Below, one piece after another: positions 45,134-53,531 of a DNA stretch of 64,000 nt. Under the pieces are notes generated by a model. That model was not told the origin of the DNA. It did not search any database and saw only the letters and a program-made list of their open reading frames with translations. The number at the start of each line of letters is the position of its first letter. Position 1 is the stretch's first letter. Where the stretch lies: the NCBI RefSeq assembly GCF_007993655.1, contig NZ_CP029077.1, forward strand, positions 800,744 through 864,743, read 5' to 3'. Source of the stretch: Candidatus Deianiraea vastatrix. GTDB taxonomy: Bacteria; Pseudomonadota; Alphaproteobacteria; Rickettsiales; Deianiraeaceae. The translations under genes and the position numbers were made by a program.

Positions 45134-46063
45134 TCACGATGTTACAACCATCATAGACATAATACATTTTTGCTTATCATTTGTACTGTTCGAATTTTTA
45201 TAATCAGCAGACGCTATCGCACTTCTTCCAGCCGCCTGTACCGTTGCAGTAGGCTGCGTAGTATAAGTTACCGTCGTGCAACCCATGCCACCTAAAGCCT
45301 CAACATTATCCGAAACAGTGTTACCACTTCCAGGTAGACCATCATCAATCTTACTGTCTATCGCAGCAGCCTTGTTTGCAGATATTCCGCCTAAAAATCC
45401 GTTAACTCCTATCCCGCCAGTTAATGATGTTGTAAGTCCAGCCTTTGCTATAATAATTCTTGGAGCACTAGACCAATTCGATACAATTGATGTATCATAA
45501 ACAGATGACTGTATAAAATAATTGTTAGTCGTGTCATCAAGCAAGAAAAATACAGATGCACTTTTGTCCACCATATAATAATGCACAAGCCAAGAATAAT
45601 TTGTTGCTAGATCAATGTCAGCTGTATATGCATACTGGGGAATATTCATAGGCTCAATAAATCCACCAAGTGCAAGCTCAACAAATCCAAGCTGAACCTT
45701 AAGTGGCGATACTGTGTTTGTTCCCATATTTAAACCATTTGTTCCAATGGCCAAACATGTAGGAGTCGTACAACCACTAAGAACAGCAATCAACCCATTC
45801 ACTTCATCGGTATTCATACTCCCAAGTAATTGATTCGCAGGCACATCTCCAGGCCAATATCCAGTAGAATTCTTAAATGTAATAATACTTTCTGAAAGCT
45901 GATTTTTCTGCTTTACCGTAACATGCACATCATACTCTCTAAAAGCATAATCAAGCGCACCAGCACCCATAATAACTATTAATGTTGTAATAATTAGTAC
46001 AATTAATATCTGCACTAAGTTATACATCCCGTTCTTTTTCTTTCTAAATCTATGTATTTTCAC
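45134..46063 (-). CDS. Type IV prepilin-like protein
   Basis: About 309 residues from a GTG at 46063; ATG 46096 and TTG 46114 are alternatives. A basic leader (KIHRFRKKKNG) ends in Gly, the prepilin peptidase site. Next is a hydrophobic helix (VQILIVLIITTLIVIMGAGA), then a polar domain with KNSTGYWPGDVP, four Cys and many Thr/Asn/Ser. The mature protein would begin with Met, a tolerated residue, but the usual Glu at position 5 is Val. The size is large for a pilin and fits a minor or unusual pilin. It may belong with the pilus-like cluster at 35.7-38.5 kb. Confidence 0.6.
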   Translation of the reverse strand: MKIHRFRKKKNGMYNLVQILIVLIITTLIVIMGAGALDYAFREYDVHVTVKQKNQLSESIITFKNSTGYWPGDVPANQLLGSMNTDEVNGLIAVLSGCTTPTCLAIGTNGLNMGTNTVSPLKVQLGFVELALGGFIEPMNIPQYAYTADIDLATNYSWLVHYYMVDKSASVFFLLDDTTNNYFIQSSVYDTSIVSNWSSAPRIIIAKAGLTTSLTGGIGVNGFLGGISANKAAAIDSKIDDGLPGSGNTVSDNVEALGGMGCTTVTYTTQPTATVQAAGRSAIASADYKNSNSTNDKQKCIMSMMVVTS

Positions 46064-46135
46064 TGTAAAAATAAAATATCTTACACATCCTAACATTAAT
46101 TTTACAATTTTCAAGATTTATTTTTAAAAAAAATA

Positions 46136-46163
46136 TTGACAAGTAAAAAATAACTTTTACTCT
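46136..46163 (+). promoter_or_regulatory. Predicted tRNA-Phe promoter
   Basis: -35 TTGACA (46136-46141), 16-base spacer, -10-like TACTCT (46158-46163), about 17 bases before the tRNA. Confidence 0.45.
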
Positions 46164-46180
46164 AACCATATAAACCGTTT

Positions 46181-46256
46181 GCCCAGATAGCTCAGTCGGT
46201 AGAGCAAAGGACTGAAAATCCTTGTGTCGTTGGTTCGATTCCAATTCTGGGCACCA
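46181..46256 (+). tRNA. tRNA-Phe (anticodon GAA)
   Basis: 76 bases folding as a full cloverleaf. The acceptor arm is GCCCAGA (46181-46187) with TCTGGGC (46246-46252) and the D arm is GCTC...GAGC. The anticodon stem is AGGA/TCCT with loop CTGAAAA giving anticodon GAA. The T arm is TTGG TTCGATT CCAA. The 3' CCA is encoded in the gene (46254-46256). Confidence 0.98.
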
Positions 46257-46274
46257 CCATCTTTCAAAATAACT

Positions 46275-47273
46275 TTATACACAAATCCTCACAAAATTTG
46301 CAAATTTACCACTGAAAGTTTTTATCACCATCCCATACTCCACTTGAAGTTTCTGCCCAAAATCTTTACCACTAGATCCGAGCTTTACAAATAAAAAATT
46401 CGTAAAACTATCGTAAATCTTTTCCACTTCATCAAATTGCAATAAAAAATCTCTCATATCGCCCTTTGCAATAATATTTCCATTATACCGCTTGCTAATT
46501 ACAATATCACTTATATTGTTGAAAAAATTAATCCCTACCCTGCAACTAATGCTGTTTACATTATACGGCGATTTAACCTTCATAATATCGCAAAATTGAC
46601 TAGTGAAACAAAAACCAAGTCTTATGCCCGCTAGTCCGTAAAATTTCGAAAATGTTCTTGTGATTATTAAATTTTTCCACAATTTCACACCATATATCAA
46701 AGAATCTTGCCCGCAAAACTCAATATACGCCTCATCTATTACAAAAACTATATCCGGAAATTTCTCAATAATCCCTATTATATCACTGTTTTTCGTCAAT
46801 CCTCCGCTTGGAGCAAGTGGGTTTGGAATAAATGCAATCTTTGGCATATTTCTCTCTAAAAAACTGCAGAAATCCCCAAGATCTATCTCAAAATTAGCGT
46901 TTAAAGAAAACTTTGCTATATCAATTCCAGATATTCTTGCATATTTCTCATACATTGAAAAAGTTGGCTCAAGTACTGCAATTTTATCACCATTGTTGCA
47001 AAATGTTCTGATAATTAGGTCAATAGCCTCGTCGCTTCCGTTTGTCGCTATTACGCAATCTGCTGATATTTTATAAAATTCTGCAGCTTTTTTAATGAGC
47101 ATATCATACTCTTTTTCGGGATATAAATTCAGGTCGCAAAAAACATCTTTTGCTAAAATCTCAAGCGGTAAAATGCTAGATACAGCCTCGTTATTGTGAC
47201 ATCTTCGCATTCCAGCTGCACTAATTTCAATTTTATAAACCTCAATATCTTTTAAACTATTATTTGTCAGCAT
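46275..47273 (-). CDS. hisC: Histidinol-phosphate aminotransferase
   Basis: PLP enzyme converting imidazole-acetol phosphate to histidinol phosphate. About 332 residues. ATNGSDEAIDLIIRTF (phosphate-binding), FIPNPLAPSGG (the usual NPNNPTG is NPLAPSG), FVIDEAYIEF and the PLP-Lys motif RTFSKFYGLAGIRLGF are visible. The start at 47273 avoids three extra codons. It diverges from the rest of the his genes; their promoters overlap at 47339-47393, so both sides could be controlled together. Its specificity among related aminotransferases is supported by that context. Confidence 0.9.
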   Translation of the reverse strand: MLTNNSLKDIEVYKIEISAAGMRRCHNNEAVSSILPLEILAKDVFCDLNLYPEKEYDMLIKKAAEFYKISADCVIATNGSDEAIDLIIRTFCNNGDKIAVLEPTFSMYEKYARISGIDIAKFSLNANFEIDLGDFCSFLERNMPKIAFIPNPLAPSGGLTKNSDIIGIIEKFPDIVFVIDEAYIEFCGQDSLIYGVKLWKNLIITRTFSKFYGLAGIRLGFCFTSQFCDIMKVKSPYNVNSISCRVGINFFNNISDIVISKRYNGNIIAKGDMRDFLLQFDEVEKIYDSFTNFLFVKLGSSGKDFGQKLQVEYGMVIKTFSGKFANFVRICV

Positions 47274-47338
47274 ATAACACACTAAATTACATTTTTTCCA
47301 CTATTAAAATTATTTTTTGCATTCTTTTAAAAAAATAC

Positions 47339-47368
47339 TTGACAATTATTTTAATGTATTACTATCAT
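47339..47368 (+). promoter_or_regulatory. Predicted promoter of the his operon
   Basis: -35 TTGACA (47339-47344), 18-base spacer, -10 TATCAT (47363-47368). Start near 47375, about 30 bases before the regulator gene. Confidence 0.65.
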
Positions 47369-47377
47369 AACATGATA
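47363..47377. promoter_or_regulatory. Palindromic putative operator for the TrpR/YerC-like regulator
   Basis: Perfect 15-base palindrome TATCAT-AAC-ATGATA. Its left half is the -10 box of the his operon promoter and overlaps the -10 of the opposing hisC promoter. TrpR-family proteins bind such dyads as dimers, so this is a natural operator for the first gene of the operon. Confidence 0.55.
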
Positions 47378-47393
47378 ACAAAATAAAAGTCAA
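47364..47393 (-). promoter_or_regulatory. Predicted hisC promoter, face to face with the his operon promoter
   Basis: On the minus strand, -35 TTGACT (47393-47388), 18-base spacer, -10 TATGAT (47369-47364). The two -10 boxes overlap by five bases, so RNA polymerase cannot use both at once. Confidence 0.6.
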
Positions 47394-47404
47394 ATTCTTT
47401 TTTT

Positions 47405-47662
47405 ATGAAACTTGAAAAAATCTTAACCGCAATAACTAATGAGAAAATAATGCTAAACTTCCTTAAAGACATCACCACGCCTCAAGAATTTAAAGCACTT
47501 CAAGAAAGACTTGACATAGTTTTGCTTTTAAATGACGGTATGTCGTATGCAGAAATTTCCAAAAAAACCGGCGCAAGTACTACAACAATTACCCGTGTTG
47601 CACGATTTTTAAAACAAGAAAACTACGGTGGCTATCGATGGATTTTAGATAATTTATTATAA
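47405..47662 (+). CDS. TrpR/YerC/YecD-family transcriptional regulator, predicted his repressor
   Basis: 85 residues. The fold is that of TrpR: an N-terminal helical part (LKDITTPQEFKALQERLDIV) and a helix-turn-helix with MSYAEISKKTGASTTTITRVARFLK. The C-terminal ENYGGYRWIL is shared with the YerC/YecD branch, members of which are often next to histidine genes. It is the first gene of the his operon, 5 bases before cutA. With the palindrome in its own promoter it probably represses itself and the his genes when histidine is plentiful. Confidence 0.85.
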   Translation: MKLEKILTAITNEKIMLNFLKDITTPQEFKALQERLDIVLLLNDGMSYAEISKKTGASTTTITRVARFLKQENYGGYRWILDNLL

Positions 47663-47667
47663 AATAT

Positions 47668-47982
47668 ATGGAAATTATTGTGATAAAAACAACGGCAAAT
47701 AATAAAGAAACTGCAAATACTGTCGCAGAAAAAATCATAAATCTCAAGCTTGCAGCCTGCGTGCAAATATCAGAAATTGCAAGCTACTATACATGGAAAT
47801 CAAATGTTGTAAATGAAAAAGAATATCAAATCTCAATTAAAACAATATCTCATAATTTTGAAAAAATTGCAAATGTAATTAAACAAAATATTAATTACGA
47901 TATACCTCAAATTATTGCTGAAAGTGTAAAATATGTCGATAAAAGTTATGAAAAATGGGTTTTAGATAATTGTGTATGTTAA
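47668..47982 (+). CDS. cutA: Divalent-ion tolerance protein CutA
   Basis: 104 residues, the full length of the trimeric, PII-like CutA fold. Seen are the opening EIIVIKTTANNKETANTVAEK, the LAACVQISEIASYYTWKSNV segment with the conserved Cys and Trp, and the closing YDIPQIIAESVKYVDKSYEKWV. CutA is linked to copper tolerance, though its true role is unsettled; PII-like folds can sense metabolites. It lies between the regulator and hisG, overlapping hisG by 7 bases, so it belongs to the operon. Confidence 0.92.
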   Translation: MEIIVIKTTANNKETANTVAEKIINLKLAACVQISEIASYYTWKSNVVNEKEYQISIKTISHNFEKIANVIKQNINYDIPQIIAESVKYVDKSYEKWVLDNCVC

Positions 47983-48803
47983 AAATAGCTGTGCAAAAAA
48001 GTGATAGAATCTCAAAAGGATTTCTCGAATTATTAAATAAATGTGGACTAAATATTGATGGTAATCACTCTAAACTTTATTGTAAATTTAATGAGCTGCC
48101 AATTGAGCTTTACTTCGTCCGTGGCTGTGATATTCCAGCTTTGCTTGAAAATAAATTTGACCTTGCAATACTTGGCACTGATAGCTTTTTTGAATACAAT
48201 CTACACAAAACATGTCAAATAAAAAAAGAGCTTGGCTTTGCAAAATGTAGGCTTTCACTTGCAGGAAAAACCAATGTTAATCTGCAAAATTCAATAATTG
48301 CAACTTCCTATGTTAATATCTTGCAAAATTACCTTACAGAGCAAAATATAAATGCTAAAATTGTTCAAATGAATGGCTCAGTTGAGTCTTCAATAGAGCT
48401 TTCACTTGCAAATGTTATTTTCGATATTGTTCAAACAGGCTCAACACTTTTGCAACATGGCCTTACAGAATTTGAAAAAGTTCTAGACTTGCAAGCTATC
48501 TTGATTACAAAAAATGGCTTTCAAAATGATGTTTTTGATAAACTGCTCTTTAGAATTAATGCAGTGCTAAACGCAAAACCTTCCAAATATATCATGTTTA
48601 ATCTCAAAAAAGACCTGCTAAATAACATTTTAAATATAATGCCGGCAGGAAAATCCCCTACAATACTAGACCTTGCAGATAAAAACTACTGCGCTATTCA
48701 TGCCTTGTGCAACGAAAATGATATTTGGGATATTAGCGAAAAACTACAGAAACACGGCGCAGAAGATATTGTTGTAAGTGATGTTAATTTAAGATTTTTA
48801 TAA
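47976..48803 (+). CDS. hisG: ATP phosphoribosyltransferase, long form
   Basis: First committed step of histidine synthesis: ATP + PRPP to phosphoribosyl-ATP. About 275 residues, so the long type that carries its own C-terminal regulatory ACT-like domain (about 205-275, with NIMPAGKSPTILDL). That implies direct inhibition by histidine. The catalytic lobe has LKIAVQKSDRISKG, FDLAILGTDS and the PRPP loop FDIVQTGSTLLQHGL, a slight variant of the usual DLVxTGxTLxxNGL. No hisZ is needed for this type. Start ATG 47976. Confidence 0.93.
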   Translation: MLKIAVQKSDRISKGFLELLNKCGLNIDGNHSKLYCKFNELPIELYFVRGCDIPALLENKFDLAILGTDSFFEYNLHKTCQIKKELGFAKCRLSLAGKTNVNLQNSIIATSYVNILQNYLTEQNINAKIVQMNGSVESSIELSLANVIFDIVQTGSTLLQHGLTEFEKVLDLQAILITKNGFQNDVFDKLLFRINAVLNAKPSKYIMFNLKKDLLNNILNIMPAGKSPTILDLADKNYCAIHALCNENDIWDISEKLQKHGAEDIVVSDVNLRFL

Positions 48804-48808
48804 AAAAT

Positions 48809-49987
48809 ATGACTATAGAAAAAATTGTACAAAATATACAAAATTTGTGTAAAAACGGCGGGCAAGACGCTCTGCTGTCTCTTACAAAAGACCTAGACGG
48901 CGTCGCCCTAAACTCACTTGCCTTAAATGTTCCAAATAATATACAAATTGATGAAAAACTCGCTCATGCAATTCAAATAGCAAAAGAAAATATCTATAAA
49001 TTCCACAAAGCAGAATACAATAAACTTGCAGACTTTCAAAACGATAAAATCGAAACATCAACCGGCATAACCTGCTTTAAAAAATTCACCCCAATTGAAA
49101 ATGTCGGGCTCTATGTGCCAAATAAATTGCTGTCAAGCGTTTTAATGAATGTAATTCCAGCTCAAATAGCCGGCTGTAAAAACATCACTATATGCACACC
49201 ACCTAATCCTTCAAATGAAATTCTCTGGACGCTAAACCTCCTTGGAATTGATAAAATCTACACAATAGGCGGTGCTCAAGCAATCTTTGCAATGGCATAC
49301 CAAATAGGCGAAATTCCCAAAGCTGATAAGATATTTGGGCCAGGTAATGAATTTGTAGATATGGCAAAACGCATGGTTTCAAACGAAGTTGCAATTGATA
49401 TGCCGGCAGGGCCTAGTGAAGTTCTTGTAATCGCAGATGATAACGCAAGTTTAAATGCAATTATATTCGACCTTCTTGCGCAACTTGAACACGGCAAAGA
49501 GTCTCGCGCTTGGCTGCTTTCCACAAGCTTAAATACTATATCCCTTGTAAAATCTACCATACAAAATATCGCAAAAACATCCCCTAGATACAGCGTTTTG
49601 GAAAAATCTCTTGACAATCTTGTAATTGAAAAAGTGGAAAATGTACCAGATGCAATTGCAAAATCAAATAAAATCGCCCCAGAGCACTTAATCTTGAATG
49701 TTGAAAACGCCGATAAATTCACACCTTTAATACAAAATGCAGGATCGGTTTTCCTAGGTAAATACACGCCAGAAAGTCTTGGAGACTATTTAAGCGGAAC
49801 TAACCATGTTCTTCCAACATCTGGCTTTGCAAAGTCATTTTCAGGACTTTCCGTACTTTCTTTCGGTAAATTCATAACCTTTCAAATGGCAACTGAAAAT
49901 GCACTCAAAAATATCGCCGATAGCGTAAAATTAATGGCAAACGCAGAAACCCTTGACTTTCACGCACGCAGTGTTATTAGAGATTGA
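48809..49987 (+). CDS. hisD: Histidinol dehydrogenase
   Basis: Zn enzyme making histidine from histidinol in two NAD+-dependent oxidations. 392 residues, slightly short. Visible are FTPIENVGLYVPNKLLSSVLMN, GGAQAIFAMAYQIG, KIFGPGNEFVDMAKRMVS, DMPAGPSEVLVIAD and LLAQLEHGKES (Zn and base residues). APEHLILNVEN and the C-terminal SGTNHVLPTSGFAKSFSGL follow. It starts 5 bases after hisG. Confidence 0.97.
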   Translation: MTIEKIVQNIQNLCKNGGQDALLSLTKDLDGVALNSLALNVPNNIQIDEKLAHAIQIAKENIYKFHKAEYNKLADFQNDKIETSTGITCFKKFTPIENVGLYVPNKLLSSVLMNVIPAQIAGCKNITICTPPNPSNEILWTLNLLGIDKIYTIGGAQAIFAMAYQIGEIPKADKIFGPGNEFVDMAKRMVSNEVAIDMPAGPSEVLVIADDNASLNAIIFDLLAQLEHGKESRAWLLSTSLNTISLVKSTIQNIAKTSPRYSVLEKSLDNLVIEKVENVPDAIAKSNKIAPEHLILNVENADKFTPLIQNAGSVFLGKYTPESLGDYLSGTNHVLPTSGFAKSFSGLSVLSFGKFITFQMATENALKNIADSVKLMANAETLDFHARSVIRD

Positions 49988-50002
49988 TTTTTTGGTTTTT
50001 TT

Positions 50003-50452
50003 ATGAAGAAAAATAAAAGACAGAATACAAAATGTGAAAGCGAAGGTTCTGAATTTTTAGTACTTGGAAATTTAATGATTAGAGGTATTTGGGCGTATAA
50101 AACATACACAAATATGCCTGGTTATGACTTAATTGCGATTAATCCAATTTCGCAAAAACAGTGTAAAATTCAAGTTAAAAGTCGATGGGCGACGAATGCA
50201 AATTACGCCTTTCCATTGAAAAATCTTGAGTGTGATTTTGTTGTATTTTGTAGATTAAATCGCGGAGCTGGACCTAGTTTTAAAAATCGTCGTCATACTG
50301 CAATAAAAGATCCACAATATTGGGTAGTTCCCATTGAAAACGCAAAAACTACTGTAAAAACAGGTAAATTTAGCAATTGCAAAATAAATAAAATTGAGAA
50401 TATAGATTCTTTTCAAAATAATTGGCAATTAATAAATGATTTTTTGATTTAA
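50003..50452 (+). CDS. PD-(D/E)XK-like endonuclease-fold protein inside the his operon
   Basis: 149 residues. The N-terminal SEGSEFLVLGNLMIRGIWAY and the core PGYDLIAINPISQKQCKIQVKSR give the pattern E...GYD...(Q)xK of small PD-(D/E)XK nucleases, where the second acidic residue is often Gln. A second half with FVVFCRLNRGAGPSFKNRRH is basic. It sits 15 bases after hisD and 4 before hisB, in the place where hisC is found in gammaproteobacterial operons. A restriction- or repair-like nuclease is the best guess. Confidence 0.55.
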   Translation: MKKNKRQNTKCESEGSEFLVLGNLMIRGIWAYKTYTNMPGYDLIAINPISQKQCKIQVKSRWATNANYAFPLKNLECDFVVFCRLNRGAGPSFKNRRHTAIKDPQYWVVPIENAKTTVKTGKFSNCKINKIENIDSFQNNWQLINDFLI

Positions 50453-50456
50453 AACT

Positions 50457-51584
50457 ATGAAAACCCTCTTCATAGACCGCGATGGAACGATAATAGTTGA
50501 GCCAAAGGTGATTTGGCAGGTAAATGGGCTGGAAAATGTCTATTTCATCCCAAAGGTTATATCAAGCCTTGTGAAATTGCAAGCGGCAGGCTATCAAATC
50601 GTTGTTGTTTCAAATCAAGATGGGCTTGGAACTGCATCTAATCCCCTTGATAATTACGAGCTGATAAACCAAAAAATACGTGATGTACTGCTTTCCGAAG
50701 GCATTACAATTACAAAATGGCTTACCTGCCCGCACTTTAAAGAAGATAATTGTAACTGCAGAAAACCCGCTACAGCACTGGTAGATTTTGATTACTGTAA
50801 AACGTCCTCCGTTATGATAGGCGATAATGATAGCGATGTGCAATTTGGCGTTAATCTTGGAATTCGTGGTATAAAAATAACAGATAAATACGGCTGGCAG
50901 GAAATTACAAATCAAATTCTCTCTCGCAACGCAATTATTTCAAGGCAAACGAAGGAAACGAATATAAATCTGTCACTCAATCTAGACGGCACAGGTGTGG
51001 CAAATATCTCAACTGGTATAGCATTTTTTGACCACATGCTGCAGCAAATTGCAAAGCACGGAAATTTTGACCTTGAAATTGCATGCAAAGGCGACCTTGA
51101 AATCGATGAACACCACACAATAGAAGATGTTGCAATCTGCCTAGGCGAGGCATACAAAAAAGCCCTTGGCGATAAAAAAGGTATAGCACGCTTTGCAGAT
51201 GAAATTTTTAGTAATGATCTGTCCAAAAAATTGCCTGAGAGTGTAGGTGAATTTGTAAATTCTGATCAAGAAAATTCTATTTATCAAAGAATACTCCCCC
51301 TTGATGAAAGCATTTCCTTCGTATCTATCGACATTTCATCTCGTCCATTTTGTAAATTTGATGCAAAATTTGAGAGAGAGTATTGCGGCGACATGCCAAC
51401 TGAAATGGTCTCCCACTTCTTTCACTCTTTTGCAATTTCCGCAAATATAACCCTGCATGTTAAAATACAAGGCGAAAATACCCATCATAAAATAGAATCC
51501 TGCTTTAAATCCTTTGCAAAATGCCTTTATGATGCAAGTAGAATTAATGGCGATAATGTTGTTTCAACAAAAGGTTTGCTATAA
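50457..51584 (+). CDS. hisB: Bifunctional histidinol-phosphatase / imidazoleglycerol-phosphate dehydratase
   Basis: 375 residues with both HisB activities. The HAD phosphatase domain (about 1-155) has DRDGT (Asp 7 and 9), VVSNQDG, a Zn-binding CPHFKEDNCNCRKP and GDNDSDVQFG. The dehydratase domain (about 160-375) has the Mn-binding DEHHTIEDVAI, HFFHSF and ENTHHKIES. The fused form is typical of gammaproteobacteria and some Bacteroidetes, not alphaproteobacteria. Between GIARFA and ILPLDES about 30 residues (about 248-277) are inserted relative to ordinary dehydratases. Confidence 0.95.
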   Translation: MKTLFIDRDGTIIVEPKVIWQVNGLENVYFIPKVISSLVKLQAAGYQIVVVSNQDGLGTASNPLDNYELINQKIRDVLLSEGITITKWLTCPHFKEDNCNCRKPATALVDFDYCKTSSVMIGDNDSDVQFGVNLGIRGIKITDKYGWQEITNQILSRNAIISRQTKETNINLSLNLDGTGVANISTGIAFFDHMLQQIAKHGNFDLEIACKGDLEIDEHHTIEDVAICLGEAYKKALGDKKGIARFADEIFSNDLSKKLPESVGEFVNSDQENSIYQRILPLDESISFVSIDISSRPFCKFDAKFEREYCGDMPTEMVSHFFHSFAISANITLHVKIQGENTHHKIESCFKSFAKCLYDASRINGDNVVSTKGLL

Positions 51585-51587
51585 AAT

Positions 51588-51881
51588 ATGTTCCTGTCTT
51601 TTAACACAACAGTAATTAAATACAGCACAGAAAAAGCATCTTGGTATTTCGCACCTCTGCCACTTGATGTTGCAAAAAATATTAAGTCACTAAATAAAAG
51701 CAAATTAGGCTTTGGCAGCGTAAAAGTTATAGCAATTATAAACGAAACTCAGTGGCAGACATCTATCTTCCCAGACTCAAAATCTTCATCCTATATACTG
51801 CCAATTAAATCTGAAATAAGGCAAAAAAATAACATAACAGAAAATACCACAGTAAATATTGCTATAGAAGTTTTTATATGA
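51588..51881 (+). CDS. DUF1905-domain protein
   Basis: 97 residues: KASWYFAPLPLDVAKNI, GFGSVKVIAIINETQWQTSIFPDSK and SSYILPIKSEIRQKNNI are the three blocks of DUF1905, a small beta-barrel of unknown role. It starts 4 bases after hisB and overlaps the next gene by 4 bases, so it belongs to the operon. No direct link to histidine is known. Confidence 0.8.
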   Translation: MFLSFNTTVIKYSTEKASWYFAPLPLDVAKNIKSLNKSKLGFGSVKVIAIINETQWQTSIFPDSKSSSYILPIKSEIRQKNNITENTTVNIAIEVFI

Positions 51882-52942
51882 AAATCCAAATTTTAAAATA
51901 CATTCCAGCATTTGTAATGCTCCTAATTACACCTTGTGCATTTGCGCACACACTTGATCAATTAATTAAATCAATTGACTCAAATGCAAGTAATACTTTT
52001 CATGGATACGCCTTTGCAGTTGTGAAAAATGGTCGCATTATTCATAAAAATACCTATGGATACGCTAAATACGACACAAATACCAAAATAACATCAAAAA
52101 CATTGTTCCCACTTGCATCCGTGTCAAAATCAATAACCGCATTGTCTGTTATGAAATTGGTCAATGAAAATCGCATAAATCTTGATGAAAATATTACACT
52201 TTCATGCCTTAAAAAACCCGTAACTTTAAGAAAAATTCTAAATCAAACAACAGGATATAAATTTACAGGTAATAAAGAATTAGACAACGGAATAAACAAA
52301 AATCAGCTTCTTGACTCAATTAAAAACCAAAGTATTCAATGTAATGATTGCTATTTTTATAGCAATGCTTTGTTTAGCCTTGCCGATGACATCTTGAAAC
52401 AAAAAGGAATGTCTTTAGATTATGCAATTCAAAACTTTAGAAAATCCCTTGGTACAAATGAAATTCAGCTCTCGCCTGTAGATCCAAACTTGCAAATTGC
52501 AAGTAGGCATAACTTGAGTAAAATCTATAAAGATTACGGAAATTATCAATTAGTCGTAGGCGCTGCAGCTGGAATATACGCAAGCCTTGATGCAATGATA
52601 CAAATTTTACAAGTCGTTGCAGGAAAAAGAAATGATATAATATCCGATGTAAATATGCAAGAAATATTCACAAAATATAGCCAAAATGACGATATATTCA
52701 AATGGCGCACTCGTATGCCTGCAAATATTAAATCATACTATGGGCTTGGATTTAGAATAATTACAAATCAAAATGGCAAAACTTTTATATTCCATAGCGG
52801 GAAAATCAATGGAATGTCGGCTTTTATTGGCTTTATTCCAAGAGAAAATATTGGTATAGTCTTTATACAAAATGGCTCTAAAATTGACAAAACAGACTCA
52901 ACTATTGTTGAAAATTTGATAAACTTTGCCCTAAATGCTTAA
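51878..52942 (+). CDS. Exported serine hydrolase, beta-lactamase/DD-peptidase fold
   Basis: 354 residues with signal peptide (FVMLLITPCAFA). The three active-site motifs are all visible: SxxK as SVSK (81-84), YxN as YSN (161-163) and HSG near residue 300. This places it in the class C beta-lactamase/PBP4*-like family (PF00144). It may act on peptidoglycan peptides or on other esters or amides; no substrate can be named. It lies within the his operon, just ahead of hisH. Confidence 0.85.
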   Translation: MKIQILKYIPAFVMLLITPCAFAHTLDQLIKSIDSNASNTFHGYAFAVVKNGRIIHKNTYGYAKYDTNTKITSKTLFPLASVSKSITALSVMKLVNENRINLDENITLSCLKKPVTLRKILNQTTGYKFTGNKELDNGINKNQLLDSIKNQSIQCNDCYFYSNALFSLADDILKQKGMSLDYAIQNFRKSLGTNEIQLSPVDPNLQIASRHNLSKIYKDYGNYQLVVGAAAGIYASLDAMIQILQVVAGKRNDIISDVNMQEIFTKYSQNDDIFKWRTRMPANIKSYYGLGFRIITNQNGKTFIFHSGKINGMSAFIGFIPRENIGIVFIQNGSKIDKTDSTIVENLINFALNA

Positions 52943-52964
52943 TATCTTTATGACTGGTAATAAT

Positions 52965-53531
52965 ATGAAAATCGGAATTTTAAACAGCGGCGGATATAAC
53001 TTTAACTCAATTAAATTCGCTTTAAATAGGCTTGGCATTACAAATATATCGTATGTAAAATCTGAAGATGAGCTAAATACATGCGATAAAATAATAATCC
53101 CGGGCGTTGGGCATGCAAAAACCGCTATGGATCTGCTAAATTTGCAAAATCTTACTACAGTCATTAAAAATACAAAAAAACCCGTGCTTGGAATTTGCCT
53201 TGGAATGCAGATTATGTGTCAATTTTCCGAGGAAGGAAATGTAGACTGCATAGGCGTTTTTGACAAAAATATCGTAAGACTGCCCGCCGATGTTGTAACC
53301 CCGCAAATGGGCTGGAATAAACTAATAGGCGGAAAATACGACGGCAAATTCGTCTATTTTGCAAATAGCTTTTACCTTCCAAAATGTGAATTTACAGAAA
53401 ATTATGTTGACTATTGTGGTATTAAAATCTCCGCTATGATAAGGAAAGATAACTTCCTTGGATGTCAATTCCACCCTGAGAAAAGCGGGGAAATTGGCGA
53501 GAAGATTTTGAGTGATTTTGTTTTGTTATGA
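52965..53531 (+). CDS. hisH: Imidazole glycerol phosphate synthase, glutaminase subunit
   Basis: Supplies ammonia to HisF. About 188 residues. Class I glutaminase: oxyanion segment GVGHAKTAM, nucleophile Cys in VLGICLGMQIMCQF, and His-Glu in GCQFHPEKSGE. I start it at ATG 52965 (MKIGILNSGGYN); further upstream the frame overlaps the hydrolase gene. Its end overlaps the next gene by 4 bases (ATGA). Confidence 0.95.
   Translation: MKIGILNSGGYNFNSIKFALNRLGITNISYVKSEDELNTCDKIIIPGVGHAKTAMDLLNLQNLTTVIKNTKKPVLGICLGMQIMCQFSEEGNVDCIGVFDKNIVRLPADVVTPQMGWNKLIGGKYDGKFVYFANSFYLPKCEFTENYVDYCGIKISAMIRKDNFLGCQFHPEKSGEIGEKILSDFVLL

Noticed and set aside
51878-52942. The serine hydrolase as an antibiotic-resistance beta-lactamase
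   Set aside because: SxxK, YxN and HxG are shared by the whole PF00144 family, most of which do not hydrolyse beta-lactams; the operon context gives no support.
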